A stretch of 64,000 nt of DNA, from the NCBI GenBank assembly GCA_040756995.1, contig JBFLYK010000005.1, positions 139,043-203,042 of the forward strand, given 5' to 3'. Each line of letters opens with the position of its first letter. Positions within the stretch are counted from its first letter, which is position 1. Source of the stretch: BP-133 sp040756995. GTDB lineage: Bacteria > Actinomycetota > Acidimicrobiia > IMCC26256 > BP-133. The position numbers and the translations under genes are program-made. The notes below the pieces were generated by a model. The model worked only from the letters and a program-made list of their open reading frames with translations, had not been told where the DNA came from and ran no database searches. Positions 49,856-58,724 of the stretch are shown here, one piece after another.

Positions 49856-50184
49856 CCGGCACCTCCATCGATCGATGCCTCGTCGATGGAGAGACCTACC
49901 CGTTCCAGCGCATCCCGCAACAGTCTTGATCGCCGGCGGCTGGAGCCCCACAGCCGGTCCCACGCCTCAACGAACCGGCGGGCGACCTCGGGCGACACAC
50001 CGAGGACATAGGCCGCTTCACCGCGGCTGCGAACCGGCCGGCCGAGCTCGGCACCGGCGCGGTTGAGAGGGCAGCCGTGCCAGGTTCCACGATGGAGTGG
50101 CCCGGACCTGGCGGCGGCGTAGAGCGCCTGGCGCGCCGGAACGGGAAAGACACGGACGACGTCGAGCAGCGGATTGTTCCTCAT
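49729..50184 (-). CDS. Hypothetical protein overlapping the gene downstream
   Basis: 151 residues from ATG 50184 if the whole frame is used. Residues 1-105 look coding (GTWHGCPLNRAGAELGRPVR, GEAAYVLGVSPEVARRFVEA, WDRLWGSSRRRSRLLRDALE). The end (residues about 110-151) overlaps the next gene by 127 bases in another frame on the same strand and is low-complexity. A frameshift near 49860-49890 may have removed the true stop. No function known. Confidence 0.45.
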   Translation of the reverse strand: MRNNPLLDVVRVFPVPARQALYAAARSGPLHRGTWHGCPLNRAGAELGRPVRSRGEAAYVLGVSPEVARRFVEAWDRLWGSSRRRSRLLRDALERVGLSIDEASIDGGAGWVQRHEPRPTTTRSAAGSRSTEASPPQSREPDRAETLVSCG

Positions 50185-50246
50185 ACCGTTCAGTGTTCCA
50201 CGCGTCGGCGCGGTCTGCACCCCGTCGCCGACCTAGTCTCGGCGCC

Positions 50247-50765
50247 GTGAACGAACCTCGTGGGGAACGACCTTGGATGCCGGACTACGGGGTGAACAGC
50301 CCCGAGTGGGAGGCGCTGCCGTGGTCGTGGGCGGCGGAGCGGCTGGCGGCCAACCGCAATTTCTGGGTGGTCACGGTCTCGGGCGACGGGCGACCGCATG
50401 CACTGCCCGTCTGGGGAGTGTGGGACACGGTCGAGAACCGCTTCTCGTTCTCGTGCTCGCCCCGCGCCCGGAAGGCCCGCAACCTGGCCGCCAATCCCAG
50501 AGCCGTGGTCATGACCGATGACACCGTCGAGTGTCTGTCGATCGAGGGCCGGGCAACCCCGGTCCACGACGAGCAGCGTCAAGGACAGTGGATCGAGCGC
50601 TACCTGGCCAAGTACCGGCCGATCTCACCCGACATCAGCGAAGAGTTCCTCCGCCAGCACCTCATGATGGAGTTCGTGCCGGACCGGGCGTTGGCGGTGA
50701 TCGAACGGGAGGACGAGTTCTCCACCCGGGCGACGCGGTGGGTGTTTCCCGCCGAAAACAGTTGA
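50247..50765 (+). CDS. Pyridoxamine-phosphate-oxidase-fold flavin/F420 enzyme
   Basis: 172 residues from GTG 50247. Split-barrel fold: NFWVVTVSGDGRPHALPVWG, FSCSPRARKARNLAANPRAV. The family binds FMN or F420, and members act as small-molecule reductases or flavin-binding stress proteins. The substrate is not predictable. A strong hairpin directly follows the stop. Confidence 0.85.
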   Translation: MNEPRGERPWMPDYGVNSPEWEALPWSWAAERLAANRNFWVVTVSGDGRPHALPVWGVWDTVENRFSFSCSPRARKARNLAANPRAVVMTDDTVECLSIEGRATPVHDEQRQGQWIERYLAKYRPISPDISEEFLRQHLMMEFVPDRALAVIEREDEFSTRATRWVFPAENS

Positions 50766-50804
50766 AGGAGGGGCTGCCCGGCTGACGGGCAGACCCCTCC
50801 TTCA
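50763..50804. terminator. Strong hairpin between convergent genes
   Basis: 18 paired bases with a single unpaired A at 50793: arms 50763-50780 and 50786-50804, loop GCTGA. It begins at the stop of the flavin-enzyme gene and lies before the opposing small secreted protein. Most stable hairpin in the window by eye; probably a two-way terminator. Confidence 0.7.
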
Positions 50805-50832
50805 GAGTTGTGCGGCCGAACTGCGGCCGGAA

Positions 50833-51057
50833 CTAGAAGTTCTTCTGCACGTGGCGGACCTGCCGGTCAGCCTCGGCCTCGGCGTTGCGGGCCGTGTGCG
50901 TCGCCTCGCTGACCGGGCCGGGCAGGAGCCCGGTCGTCGTCATCACTTCGCCGGCGCCGGGACTCGCCGGAGCGGCAAAGGCGGCGCCACCCATCAGGAT
51001 CACGGAGGTCGTCAGCGTTGCCACCACAGCCATCCGCTTGAAGGTCATCGATGCCAT
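50833..51057 (-). CDS. Small secreted protein
   Basis: 74 residues from ATG 51057, with AAAGGA about eight bases upstream. Signal peptide 1-28 (FKRMAVVATLTTSVILMGGA) ends at AFA-AP. The mature part is 45 residues, polar with an Arg/Glu-rich end (ARNAEAEADRQVRHVQKNF), probably helical. No family recognised. Confidence 0.65.
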   Translation of the reverse strand: MASMTFKRMAVVATLTTSVILMGGAAFAAPASPGAGEVMTTTGLLPGPVSEATHTARNAEAEADRQVRHVQKNF

Positions 51058-51198
51058 CGGTCCGTTCCTTTCGCTCCAGGACACCGCTCTGGAATCCTCG
51101 GACGAACCGTACGAAAGCCCCTTCGTGCCGTCGGCGTCAGCCGCGACGCCCGGACCGACAGGGAAGCGACACCGGTGTGTCGCCACCGCAACGGAGTG

Positions 51199-51540
51199 TC
51201 ACACGGCGGTTGGTGGTTCGTCGGCCGGCGGCACGTTGGTCGGCCCGGCACCGGTCGGGGGACGTCGTCGCCGGACGCGGCCGGAGGCGGACTTCACCGC
51301 GCCCTTGGCCGCCCGGCCGGCCCGTTCGGCCGTTCGTTTCGTCCGCTCGAGCGCCGACGCCGCCCAGGCGTACTCGGTGCCGAGAATGGCGAAGCCGACG
51401 GCGACGACCAGGATCCCCGGGCCGGGCAGCACGAGCATGGCCAGGCCAAGGGCCACGAAGGCCGCGCCGACGACGGTGACCGCGATCCGCTTCGAACTGC
51501 GACCGATGAACCAGAGCACTTCCTTGAGTGACGGCGCCAT
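51199..51540 (-). CDS. PGPGW-type small membrane protein
   Basis: 113 residues. Two close membrane helices (about 17-57) with LVLPGPGILVVAVGFAILGT between and after, the signature of the PGPGW/TIGR02611 family. The C-terminus is basic and Pro-rich. Function unknown; common in Actinobacteria. Confidence 0.85.
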   Translation of the reverse strand: MAPSLKEVLWFIGRSSKRIAVTVVGAAFVALGLAMLVLPGPGILVVAVGFAILGTEYAWAASALERTKRTAERAGRAAKGAVKSASGRVRRRRPPTGAGPTNVPPADEPPTAV

Positions 51541-51612
51541 GAGGCCGCAGTCTAGGAAGCGCCCCGCGATATCGGCAGGGACTGTGTCCCGCTCGGGATC
51601 GCTCGGGATGGA

Positions 51613-51843
51613 TCAGGACTTCGCCTTCGCCGCCGCCTTTCCACCCTTGCGACCGGCCGCCTTCTTCTGGGCGGTGGTGCCGCCCTGCTTCGGGCTGCTG
51701 CCCGATCCCGACTTCTTGCCGCCCTTCTTCGAGGCATCGGGGGAATTGGCGATCCGGGCGGCCCGGCTCTTCGACATCCCCTTCTCTTTCAGCGCCTCGT
51801 ACTGCTTCTCGTTCTTGACTCCGGGACGCTTTCCACTGGGCAT
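51613..51843 (-). CDS. Lys/Ala-rich small basic protein (DUF7218-like)
   Basis: 76 residues from ATG 51843. MPSGKRPGVKNEKQYEALKE then KGMSKSRAARIANSPDASKK is the conserved part; a repetitive Lys/Gly/Ala tail (KKAAGRKGGKAAAKAKS) resembles histone-like tails, so nucleic-acid binding is likely. Matches a widespread family of small hypothetical stress-associated proteins. Confidence 0.75.
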   Translation of the reverse strand: MPSGKRPGVKNEKQYEALKEKGMSKSRAARIANSPDASKKGGKKSGSGSSPKQGGTTAQKKAAGRKGGKAAAKAKS

Positions 51844-51916
51844 GTCCGTCGTCACCTCGCCTTCCGTTCGATACCCCGTGGATACCCGTCGGCGTACCAG
51901 ATGGAACCAGGGGCGA

Positions 51917-53551
51917 TCAGGCGAGCGTGAGCAGGTTGTTCTCCCGCACGAGGTCGGCGGACAGATTGCGGTAACCAGCGTCGTCGAACAGCAGCGTGAT
52001 CGTGTCGTCCTCGTAGGCCACGACCTCGCCCCGGCCGAAGGTGGCGTGGACCACCCGAGCACCGAGAGGGAAGAGCTGCTCAGCGCCGTCGCCGCCGTCG
52101 GCGGTGGCCAGTCCGGAGTCGCAGTTGTCGCAGTGACCGCAATTCTCGTCCGAGGGTTCGCCGAAATAGCCGAGGATCGTCCGCCAGCGGCACTGGTCGG
52201 CGTCCAGATAGCGCTGCATCATCTCGGCCCGGGTGCGGTCGGTGGTGCGGTAGCGCTCGTGGTCGGCGGCCGCCCGGTCCACCAGTTCCTCGACCGATGA
52301 GGTGCCGGTCCAGGCCACGCACCCTTCGCCGTCCACCTCGACGGCGCCGACCCGCTGGAGCCGGTCCACCGCCACGGTCAGGCGGCTCTCACTGGCCTTG
52401 GCCACCGCGGCCAGGGAGGAGAGCGGGATCGGTTCGGTGGCCGCCTGTGTGGCGGCCGCCACGGTGGCCAGCACGTCGACCGCCAGCTCGCCCGTGCCGG
52501 CGAAGAACCGGCGGCCACCGGGGCCCTGCCGGGTGCGGAACAGCACGGCGGCGGCCGGCTGGTCGTCGCGCCCCGCCCGTCCGACCTCCTGGTAGTAGGC
52601 GTCGAGCGACTCGGGCGGGTCCATGTGGAGCACGAAGCGGACGTGGGGTGCGTCGATGCCCATCCCGAAGGCGATCGTGGCCACGACGACGAAGTCCCCG
52701 CCGGCGAGGAAGCGGGTATGGACGTCGTCGCGCTCCGCCCTGCTCAATCCTCCGTGGTAGGCGGCCGCCTCCTTGCCCTGCTGGCCGATTTCGGCCGCAA
52801 GTTCCTCGGCCTGCCGGCGGGTGGCGACGTAGACGATGCCGGTCCCCGCAGTGGTGACCGCCCGGTCGACGACGGCCTCGGCGTGCTCCCCATCGGCGTG
52901 GGTTTCGACCGCCAGGTGGAGGTTGTGCCGCATGAATCCCGACACGACCACGGCGGGATCCCGCATGCCGAGCTGCTCGATGATCTCCTTGCGGACGGGC
53001 GGGGCGGCGGTCGCCGTCAGCGCCACGATCTGGGGCCGTCCGAGCCCGTCGATGAACGATCCCAGCCGGAGGTAGTCGGGGCGGAAGTCATGACCCCAGG
53101 CGCTGATGCAGTGCGCCTCGTCGACGACGAACAGCGACGGGCGCGCCGCTTTGATGACCTCCAGTGTCTCGTCGTTGGCCAGCTGCTCGGGGGCCACGAA
53201 GAGGAACTCCAGCTCTCCCTCGTGGAGTTCGCCGAACGCCTCCCGGCGCTGCACCCCGGTCATCGACGAGTTCACCTGCCGGGCCCCTCCCAGGTCGTCG
53301 CCGATCGACGCCACCTGGTCCTGCTGCAGGGCGATGAGCGGGGAGACCACCACGGTGGCCCCGGAGACGAGCGCTCCGGCGATCTGGTAGACGGCCGACT
53401 TGCCCGCCCCCGTCGGCATGACGGCCAGCACGTCGCGGCCGGCCACGATGGCCGCCGCCGCCGTCTCCTGACCGGGCCGCAGCTCCTCGAACCCGAGGGC
53501 GGCCCCGGCCACCTCGGAGACGAGGTCAACGAGCTCTTCCTCGTCAGACAT
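51917..53551 (-). CDS. recQ: RecQ-family ATP-dependent DNA helicase
   Basis: 544 residues from ATG 53551 (AGGA six bases upstream). Helicase motifs: GAGKS with Lys51, DEAH (FVVDEAHCISAWGHD), TATAAPPVRKEI, and the QxxGRAGRD-like QEVGRAGRD. The RecQ zinc domain has four cysteines (CRWR, then ENCGHCDNC). In place of an HRDC domain the C-terminus carries a Tudor-like fold (LGARVVHATFGRGEVVAYED, then TLLFDDAGYRNL) as at the end of PcrA/UvrD helicases. Unwinds DNA in recombination and repair. Confidence 0.9.
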   Translation of the reverse strand: MSDEEELVDLVSEVAGAALGFEELRPGQETAAAAIVAGRDVLAVMPTGAGKSAVYQIAGALVSGATVVVSPLIALQQDQVASIGDDLGGARQVNSSMTGVQRREAFGELHEGELEFLFVAPEQLANDETLEVIKAARPSLFVVDEAHCISAWGHDFRPDYLRLGSFIDGLGRPQIVALTATAAPPVRKEIIEQLGMRDPAVVVSGFMRHNLHLAVETHADGEHAEAVVDRAVTTAGTGIVYVATRRQAEELAAEIGQQGKEAAAYHGGLSRAERDDVHTRFLAGGDFVVVATIAFGMGIDAPHVRFVLHMDPPESLDAYYQEVGRAGRDDQPAAAVLFRTRQGPGGRRFFAGTGELAVDVLATVAAATQAATEPIPLSSLAAVAKASESRLTVAVDRLQRVGAVEVDGEGCVAWTGTSSVEELVDRAAADHERYRTTDRTRAEMMQRYLDADQCRWRTILGYFGEPSDENCGHCDNCDSGLATADGGDGAEQLFPLGARVVHATFGRGEVVAYEDDTITLLFDDAGYRNLSADLVRENNLLTLA

Positions 53552-53581
53552 GCGCTTCCTGTACCCGTCTACGATCGGCCC

Positions 53582-54793
53582 ATGCGGGATGCGGTGATCT
53601 GCGAGCCGGTGCGGACCCCGGTCGGGGGCTTCGGAGGGTCGTTGCGCGACGTGCCGGCCCACACTCTGGCCAGCACGGTGATCCGGGCGCTGATGGAGCG
53701 GACGGGCCTGGCGCCCGAAGCGGTCGACGACGTGGTCCTCGGCCACTGCTATCCCACGATGGACGCGCCGGCCATCGGCCGGGTGGCGGCCCTCGACGCC
53801 GGGTTGCCCGTCACCGTGACCGGCATCCAGATCGACCGTCGGTGCGGATCGGGCCTCCAGGCGGTGCTCTACGCCGCCCTGCAGGTGCAGTCGGGCGTGT
53901 CGGATCTCGTGCTGGCCGGCGGGGCGGAGTCGATGTCCAACGCTCCCTTCTATTCGACGGCCATGCGGTGGGGCGCCGGATCAGGACCGGGCGTGATGCT
54001 CCACGACGCCCTGGCCCGGGGCCGGGTGACGGCCGGTGGCATCAACTTCCCCGTCCCCGGCGGAATGCTGGAGACAGCCGAGAACCTCCGCCGGGAGTAC
54101 GGCATTCCCCGCCAGGAGCAGGACGAGTACGCCCTCCAGAGCCACCAGCGGGCGGCGGCGGCCACCGAGGCCGGGCGCTTCGCCGACGAGATCGTCCCCG
54201 TCGTCATCCGGACCCGCAAAGGGGAAATGGTCGTCGACCGCGACGAGCACATCCGGCCCGACACCACGCTGGAAAAGCTGGCCAGCCTGCGGCCGGTGCT
54301 CGGCCGCGACGATCCCGAGGCCACCGTCACCGCCGGCAACGCCTCCGGTCAGAACGACGGCGCCGCGGTCTGCATCGTGACCCACCCGGCCCGGGCGGAA
54401 GCGCTCGGTCTGCGACCCCTGGTCCGGCTCGTCTCCTGGGGCGTCGGCGGTGTGGCCCCTGCCACCATGGGCATCGGCCCGGTGCCGGCCGTGGCGCGGG
54501 CGCTCGAGGTGGCCGACCTCGCCCTGAAGGACGTCGACCTGATCGAGCTCAACGAGGCGTTCGCCGCCCAGGTGCTGGCCTGTACCCGCGAGTGGTCGTT
54601 CGGTGCCGGCGACTTCGAGCGCATGAACGTCAACGGCTCCGGCATCTCCCTCGGCCACCCGGTGGGCGCCACGGGCGGCCGCATCCTGGCCACCCTCACC
54701 CGGGAGATGGCCCGCCGCGGCGCCCGCTACGGCCTCGAGACGATGTGCATCGGCGGCGGCCAGGGCCTCGCCGCCCTCTTCGAGCGGGTCTGA
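53582..54793 (+). CDS. Acetyl-CoA C-acyltransferase (thiolase)
   Basis: 403 residues from ATG 53582. Nucleophile Cys88 (DRRCGSGLQAVLYAA), NEAFAAQVLA, the His in GSGISLGHPVGATGGR, and the second Cys in TMCIGGGQGLAALFE: all thiolase motifs. Cleaves 3-oxoacyl-CoA with CoA, the last step of a beta-oxidation cycle, or runs in reverse. Convergent with the enoyl-CoA hydratase of the catabolic island. Confidence 0.92.
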   Translation: MRDAVICEPVRTPVGGFGGSLRDVPAHTLASTVIRALMERTGLAPEAVDDVVLGHCYPTMDAPAIGRVAALDAGLPVTVTGIQIDRRCGSGLQAVLYAALQVQSGVSDLVLAGGAESMSNAPFYSTAMRWGAGSGPGVMLHDALARGRVTAGGINFPVPGGMLETAENLRREYGIPRQEQDEYALQSHQRAAAATEAGRFADEIVPVVIRTRKGEMVVDRDEHIRPDTTLEKLASLRPVLGRDDPEATVTAGNASGQNDGAAVCIVTHPARAEALGLRPLVRLVSWGVGGVAPATMGIGPVPAVARALEVADLALKDVDLIELNEAFAAQVLACTREWSFGAGDFERMNVNGSGISLGHPVGATGGRILATLTREMARRGARYGLETMCIGGGQGLAALFERV

Positions 54794-54798
54794 GCGGT

Positions 54799-55644
54799 TC
54801 AGCCGGACGCCGGCGCCTTCGACTGGCGGCGGATCACGTCGACGCCCTCAGGGTCGATCGGCAGGTTGTGGACCTGCATGTTGTGGGAGTGGCCCAGCTC
54901 GTGAAGGCTGAAGGCCGCCTGGATCGCCGCCCACTGGCCCTGCGCGTCGAGGGCCTGGTTCACGGCCTGTTTGGCCAGCTTCAGGCCCATGGTCGGGCGG
55001 GTGGCGATCCGCTCGGCGAGGTGGCGGGTGAAGCTGTCGAGCTCGGCGGCGGCAACGAGGTAGTTCGCCATGCCGAGCTGGAAGGCCCGTTCGGCGGGGA
55101 TCGCATCGCCGGTGAAGAGCATCTGCTTTGCCTGTCGGGCCCCGACCTCCCAGGGGTGAACAAAGTACTCGTGGCCGTTGAGGCCGAAGGCGACGACGGG
55201 GTCGGAGAACTCGGCATTGTCGGCGGCCACGATGAGGTCGCAGACCCAGACCAGCATGAGGCCGCCGGCGATGACCTTGCCCTGCACGGCGGCGATGGTG
55301 GGCTTGGGGAAGTTTCGCCACCGCCAGCACAGCCCGAGGTAGATCTCCTCCTCGATGGCCATGAACCCCTCGGCGCCGGGAAGGTTGTAGCCACCCCAGC
55401 AGCTGACCGGTTCGAAGTCCCGCATCTTGGAACTGTCGCGCAGGTCGTGCCCGGACGAGAAGTGGGGGCCGTCGGCGGCCAGGATCACGACCCGCACGTC
55501 GTTATCGTGGGCGGCGCGGTCGAACGCGTCGTTGAGTTCGTAGAGCATGTGCTTGTCCTGGGCGTTGCGGGCCTCGGGACGGGCAAGCACGACGCGGGCG
55601 ACGCCGGCTTCCGGCGGCTCGTATCGGATCCTGGTGAATGTCAT
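54799..55644 (-). CDS. Enoyl-CoA hydratase/isomerase family protein
   Basis: 281 residues from ATG 55644 (GGAGG seven bases upstream). Crotonase fold: HFSSGHDLRDSSKMRDFEPV and AVQGKVIAGGLMLVWVCDLI. The active-site region reads FGLNGHEYFVHPWEVGARQA, unlike classic hydratases, so the reaction may be hydratase, isomerase or ring/retro-Claisen hydrolase. A partner in the operon acyl-CoA dehydrogenase-ferredoxin-hydratase. Confidence 0.87.
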   Translation of the reverse strand: MTFTRIRYEPPEAGVARVVLARPEARNAQDKHMLYELNDAFDRAAHDNDVRVVILAADGPHFSSGHDLRDSSKMRDFEPVSCWGGYNLPGAEGFMAIEEEIYLGLCWRWRNFPKPTIAAVQGKVIAGGLMLVWVCDLIVAADNAEFSDPVVAFGLNGHEYFVHPWEVGARQAKQMLFTGDAIPAERAFQLGMANYLVAAAELDSFTRHLAERIATRPTMGLKLAKQAVNQALDAQGQWAAIQAAFSLHELGHSHNMQVHNLPIDPEGVDVIRRQSKAPASG

Positions 55645-55991
55645 GGGTCGCCTCCTCGTCCGTTCAGGGTTTCGGCGGTCGGGTGCACGCCGTATTTCGA
55701 CACCACGACGTTCCCGGAGATGCTGGCCTGGCAGGCCAGGCGGATCGGCGCGGCCCGGTGACCGAACGACCGGGTGATCTCGTGGATCGCCTCCGCTTCC
55801 GTCGGCCCGGCTGGTAGGAAGTGTTCAGCGCCGTCCACCACGACGAGGTAACACGTCCGGCAGGTGGCGTTGCCGCCGCACACGGTCGGCCAGTGGAGAC
55901 CATGTCGGCGGGCGGCGGCCATGACCGACTCGCCCTCGACGGCGGTGACCTCGACGCCCGACGGTTCGATGCGAATGCGGCCGCCGCTCAC
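55641..55991 (-). CDS. Plant/adrenodoxin-type [2Fe-2S] ferredoxin
   Basis: 116 residues from GTG 55991. Cluster ligands Cys38, Cys44, Cys47 (CGGNATCRTC) and Cys87 (LACQASISGN). Its stop and start overlap both neighbours by about four bases, so it is made in step with an acyl-CoA dehydrogenase and a hydratase. A likely electron donor for the nearby Rieske oxygenase or for another oxygenase (inference); its own reductase is not in the window. Confidence 0.9.
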   Translation of the reverse strand: MSGGRIRIEPSGVEVTAVEGESVMAAARRHGLHWPTVCGGNATCRTCYLVVVDGAEHFLPAGPTEAEAIHEITRSFGHRAAPIRLACQASISGNVVVSKYGVHPTAETLNGRGGDP

Positions 55992-57193
55992 GGCGTGCGG
56001 GGCAGACCGAGGACACGCTCGGCGATGATGTTGCGCTGGATCTCGTCGGATCCGCCGGCGATCCGGTAGCCCGGGGCACCGAGGAGGTGCTCGGTCCAGG
56101 CGTACGTGCCCCAGGCACCGGTGTCGGCGGCGAACGCCGGGCCGAGCAGCCGGGCGGCGACCTCGCCGGTGCGGGTCAGGTTCTCAGTCCAGAGAAGCTT
56201 GCGGATCGAACCCTCTGGACCGGGCGGGTGGCCGGCCCGAGCGCTGTGGCGGACGCGGTCGTTCACGAAGCCGAGGAGACGGCTTCCCGTATAGGCCGCG
56301 GCCAGTTCCTGGCGGACGACGGCGTCGCCGGTCAGGTCGAGATGGCGGGCAAGGGCGAGCAGCCGGCGGAAGGAGCCGCCGGGGGAGCCGTGCTGTGACC
56401 CGCCGCTGCGCTCGAACCCGAGTGTCGTCAGCGCCACGCGCCACCCTTCGCCCACTGCGCCGAGGCGGAGGTCGTCGGGGATCCTCACGTCGGTGAGAAA
56501 CACCTCGTTGAACGACGCACCGCCGGTCATCTGCCGGATCGGCCGGACCTCGACGCCTCCGCCGTCGAGCGGGACGAGGAAGGCGGTCAGGCCCTGGTGG
56601 CGGGGGAGCGCCGCGTCGGTGCGGCAGATCGCCTCGCCGAACTGGGCCAGCCCGGCGCCCGATGACCACACCTTCTGGCCGTTCAGCACCCACCCGTCGC
56701 CGTCGCGTTCCGCCCGGCAGGACAGCGAAGCCAGGTCCGATCCGGCTCCGGGTTCCGAGAAGAGCTGGCAGGCGAGCAGATCGGTCCGCAGCAACGGCCG
56801 GATGAAGCGCCGCTTGAGTTCCTCGCTGCCGTGGGAGGCGATGGTCGGAGCCACGAGCCCGATGGTGACCGGGAACAGCTCGGTCGGCTCGGGAGTGGTG
56901 AAACGGCGTTCCTCGGCCCGGAATGCCCGCTCGAAGGCGGGCGACAAACCGGCTCCGCCGTACTCCTCGGGCCACGCCAGGGCGCCGTAGCCGGCGTCGA
57001 ACTTGAGGCGCTGCCACTCGGACGCCGCCTTCACCCGGACCCGCTCGTCTTCAGGGGAGCACGTCGGGAAGACGGCCACGGAGTCGGAGCCGCTCCCCCA
57101 GGGTCGATCGTCGCCGTGCTCGGAAACGGCCTTGCGCTCCGCATGCCGCTCCAGCCAGGCCCGGGCCTCCGCCCGGAACCGTTCGAGGTCCAC
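55988..57193 (-). CDS. Acyl-CoA dehydrogenase
   Basis: 401 residues from GTG 57193. FAD-dependent: FSEPGAGSDLASLSCRAERD is the mid-domain FAD motif, and GGSDEIQRNIIAERVLGLPR is the C-terminal one. The catalytic base is not certain: no Glu is evident at the usual late position. The N-terminal region is longer than short-chain enzymes and resembles FadE26/28-type dehydrogenases acting on steroid side chains, which usually need a second subunit. First gene of a tightly coupled three-gene operon. Confidence 0.88.
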   Translation of the reverse strand: MDLERFRAEARAWLERHAERKAVSEHGDDRPWGSGSDSVAVFPTCSPEDERVRVKAASEWQRLKFDAGYGALAWPEEYGGAGLSPAFERAFRAEERRFTTPEPTELFPVTIGLVAPTIASHGSEELKRRFIRPLLRTDLLACQLFSEPGAGSDLASLSCRAERDGDGWVLNGQKVWSSGAGLAQFGEAICRTDAALPRHQGLTAFLVPLDGGGVEVRPIRQMTGGASFNEVFLTDVRIPDDLRLGAVGEGWRVALTTLGFERSGGSQHGSPGGSFRRLLALARHLDLTGDAVVRQELAAAYTGSRLLGFVNDRVRHSARAGHPPGPEGSIRKLLWTENLTRTGEVAARLLGPAFAADTGAWGTYAWTEHLLGAPGYRIAGGSDEIQRNIIAERVLGLPRTP

Positions 57194-57239
57194 GATTGCT
57201 CCACCGTTCTCGACGCCCGCCCTCAGACCGGGCTACGAT

Positions 57240-57255
57240 AATTGAAGAATCAATT
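57240..57255. promoter_or_regulatory. Inverted repeat between divergent catabolic genes
   Basis: AATTGA-AGAA-TCAATT (57240-57255), perfect 6-base arms, in a short AT-rich patch between the acyl-CoA dehydrogenase and flavoprotein genes. The part TGAAGAATCAATT matches the element at 60137-60149 in 10 of 13 positions. Candidate operator for the duplicated TetR regulator. Confidence 0.55.
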
Positions 57256-57286
57256 TCGCAGCAAGCCGGGAATCGAGCGGAGAAGC

Positions 57287-58720
57287 GTGCGATCTGAGCC
57301 TGGTCAGCGGGACTACGACGTGGTGGTCGTCGGTTCTGGAGTGGCGGGCCTGTCGGCCGCGCTCGAGGCCAGCAATGCCGGTTGCTCGGTCCTGCTCGTG
57401 GAGAGCCAGGGTCAACTCGGAGGCTCATCGGCGCTGTCCGGGGGCATCATCATGGCCGCCGGAACCAGCGTGCAGCGCCAAGCCGGGATCGATGATTCGG
57501 CTGAGGATCTGTTCCACGACTACATGCTGGTCAACCAGTACCGGGTGGCCCCCGCGCTGGTCCGGCGCCTCGCGCACGAGAGCGGCCCGGCGGTCGAGTG
57601 GCTCATCTCGTTGGGCGTCGAGTTTCACTCCGAGTTGATGTTCGCCGCTGAGGAGCGCCGCCCGCGGTCTCACGTTCCCCGCCGGGGCGGTCGAGGCGTC
57701 GTCAAGGTGATGGTGTCCCGACTGGAGGAGAGTCCGGCGGTCGACATCGCGCTTGGGCGGCGCATCAACCGGATTCTCACTCGGGACGGGAGCGTCGTCG
57801 GGGTGGCGGTGGACGACGACGTGGTGTCGGCCGGGTCGGTGATCCTGGCCAGCGGAGGCTTCGGGGCGAACCCGGCGCTGTGGGGGGAACATCTCCCGTC
57901 GCTGGCCGCCGCCGGCGGCGCGGCCTGGTACATCGGGGCGGCCGGCGCTCGGGGCGACGTGTTCTCCTTCGCCGCCCAGGCCGGAGCCGACATCGTCGGG
58001 CACGACCGGGCCCTCGTCATTCCCACACCCGGGTTCGACCACACGATCGAGGTCTACTTCCCGGGTTGGCTCGTGATGGTCGACCGCGGCGGCGCCCGCC
58101 GCGTCGACGAGTCGGCGTCCTACGCCATGATGCAGGTGGCTCATCGGACGTGGGGGCCGATGTTCGCCGTCTTCGACGAGACGGCGAAGAAGGAGGCCAA
58201 GCCGGGGCGACCACCGGCCTACAAGCAGACGATCCCGGGTGTCGATCCAGCGTCAATGGCCTCCAACTGGACGGAACCGGTGATCGACGAGATGGTCGCC
58301 GCCGGGCGCGTCCGACGCGCTCCCACCCTGGAGGATCTCGCTCGGCTCCTGGCCATCGATCCGGATGGCCTGCGGGCGTCGGTCGCCCGTTACAACGACG
58401 GCGTCCGGCGCGGCGGGGACGCCGAGTTTGCCAAGGACCCCAAGTTCCTGCGAGAGATCGCCGCCGCGCCCTTCTACGGCGCCGAACTCCGGCCGGCCAT
58501 GCTCTGCCTCACGTCGAAGGGCATCCGGATCGACGCGTCGGCCCGCGTCCTGGATCGCAGCGGCACTCCGATCGAGGGCCTCTTCGCCGCGGGGGAATGC
58601 ACCGGTGGCGTACTCGGCGACGTCTACGTGGGCAGCGGCAACTCCTACGCCAACTGCGTGGTGTTCGGCCGCGTCGCCGGCCGCTGCGCCAGTATGGGCA
58701 CCGTGAGCGGGAACGGGTGA
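57287..58720 (+). CDS. FAD-dependent oxidoreductase (KstD/fumarate-reductase-like)
   Basis: 477 residues from GTG 57287 (GGAG four bases upstream; TTG 57242 lies inside the operator and is less likely). FAD motif DYDVVVVGSGVAGLSAALEA, then GGSSALSGGII. The C-terminal FAD contact is GLFAAGECTGGVLGDVYVGS. The closest group is 3-ketosteroid-1-dehydrogenases and flavocytochrome-type reductases, which desaturate ring ketones. Probably acts on a cyclic ketone in the island's substrate path. The TetR gene follows after four bases. Confidence 0.85.
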   Translation: MRSEPGQRDYDVVVVGSGVAGLSAALEASNAGCSVLLVESQGQLGGSSALSGGIIMAAGTSVQRQAGIDDSAEDLFHDYMLVNQYRVAPALVRRLAHESGPAVEWLISLGVEFHSELMFAAEERRPRSHVPRRGGRGVVKVMVSRLEESPAVDIALGRRINRILTRDGSVVGVAVDDDVVSAGSVILASGGFGANPALWGEHLPSLAAAGGAAWYIGAAGARGDVFSFAAQAGADIVGHDRALVIPTPGFDHTIEVYFPGWLVMVDRGGARRVDESASYAMMQVAHRTWGPMFAVFDETAKKEAKPGRPPAYKQTIPGVDPASMASNWTEPVIDEMVAAGRVRRAPTLEDLARLLAIDPDGLRASVARYNDGVRRGGDAEFAKDPKFLREIAAAPFYGAELRPAMLCLTSKGIRIDASARVLDRSGTPIEGLFAAGECTGGVLGDVYVGSGNSYANCVVFGRVAGRCASMGTVSGNG

Positions 58721-58724
58721 TGCC

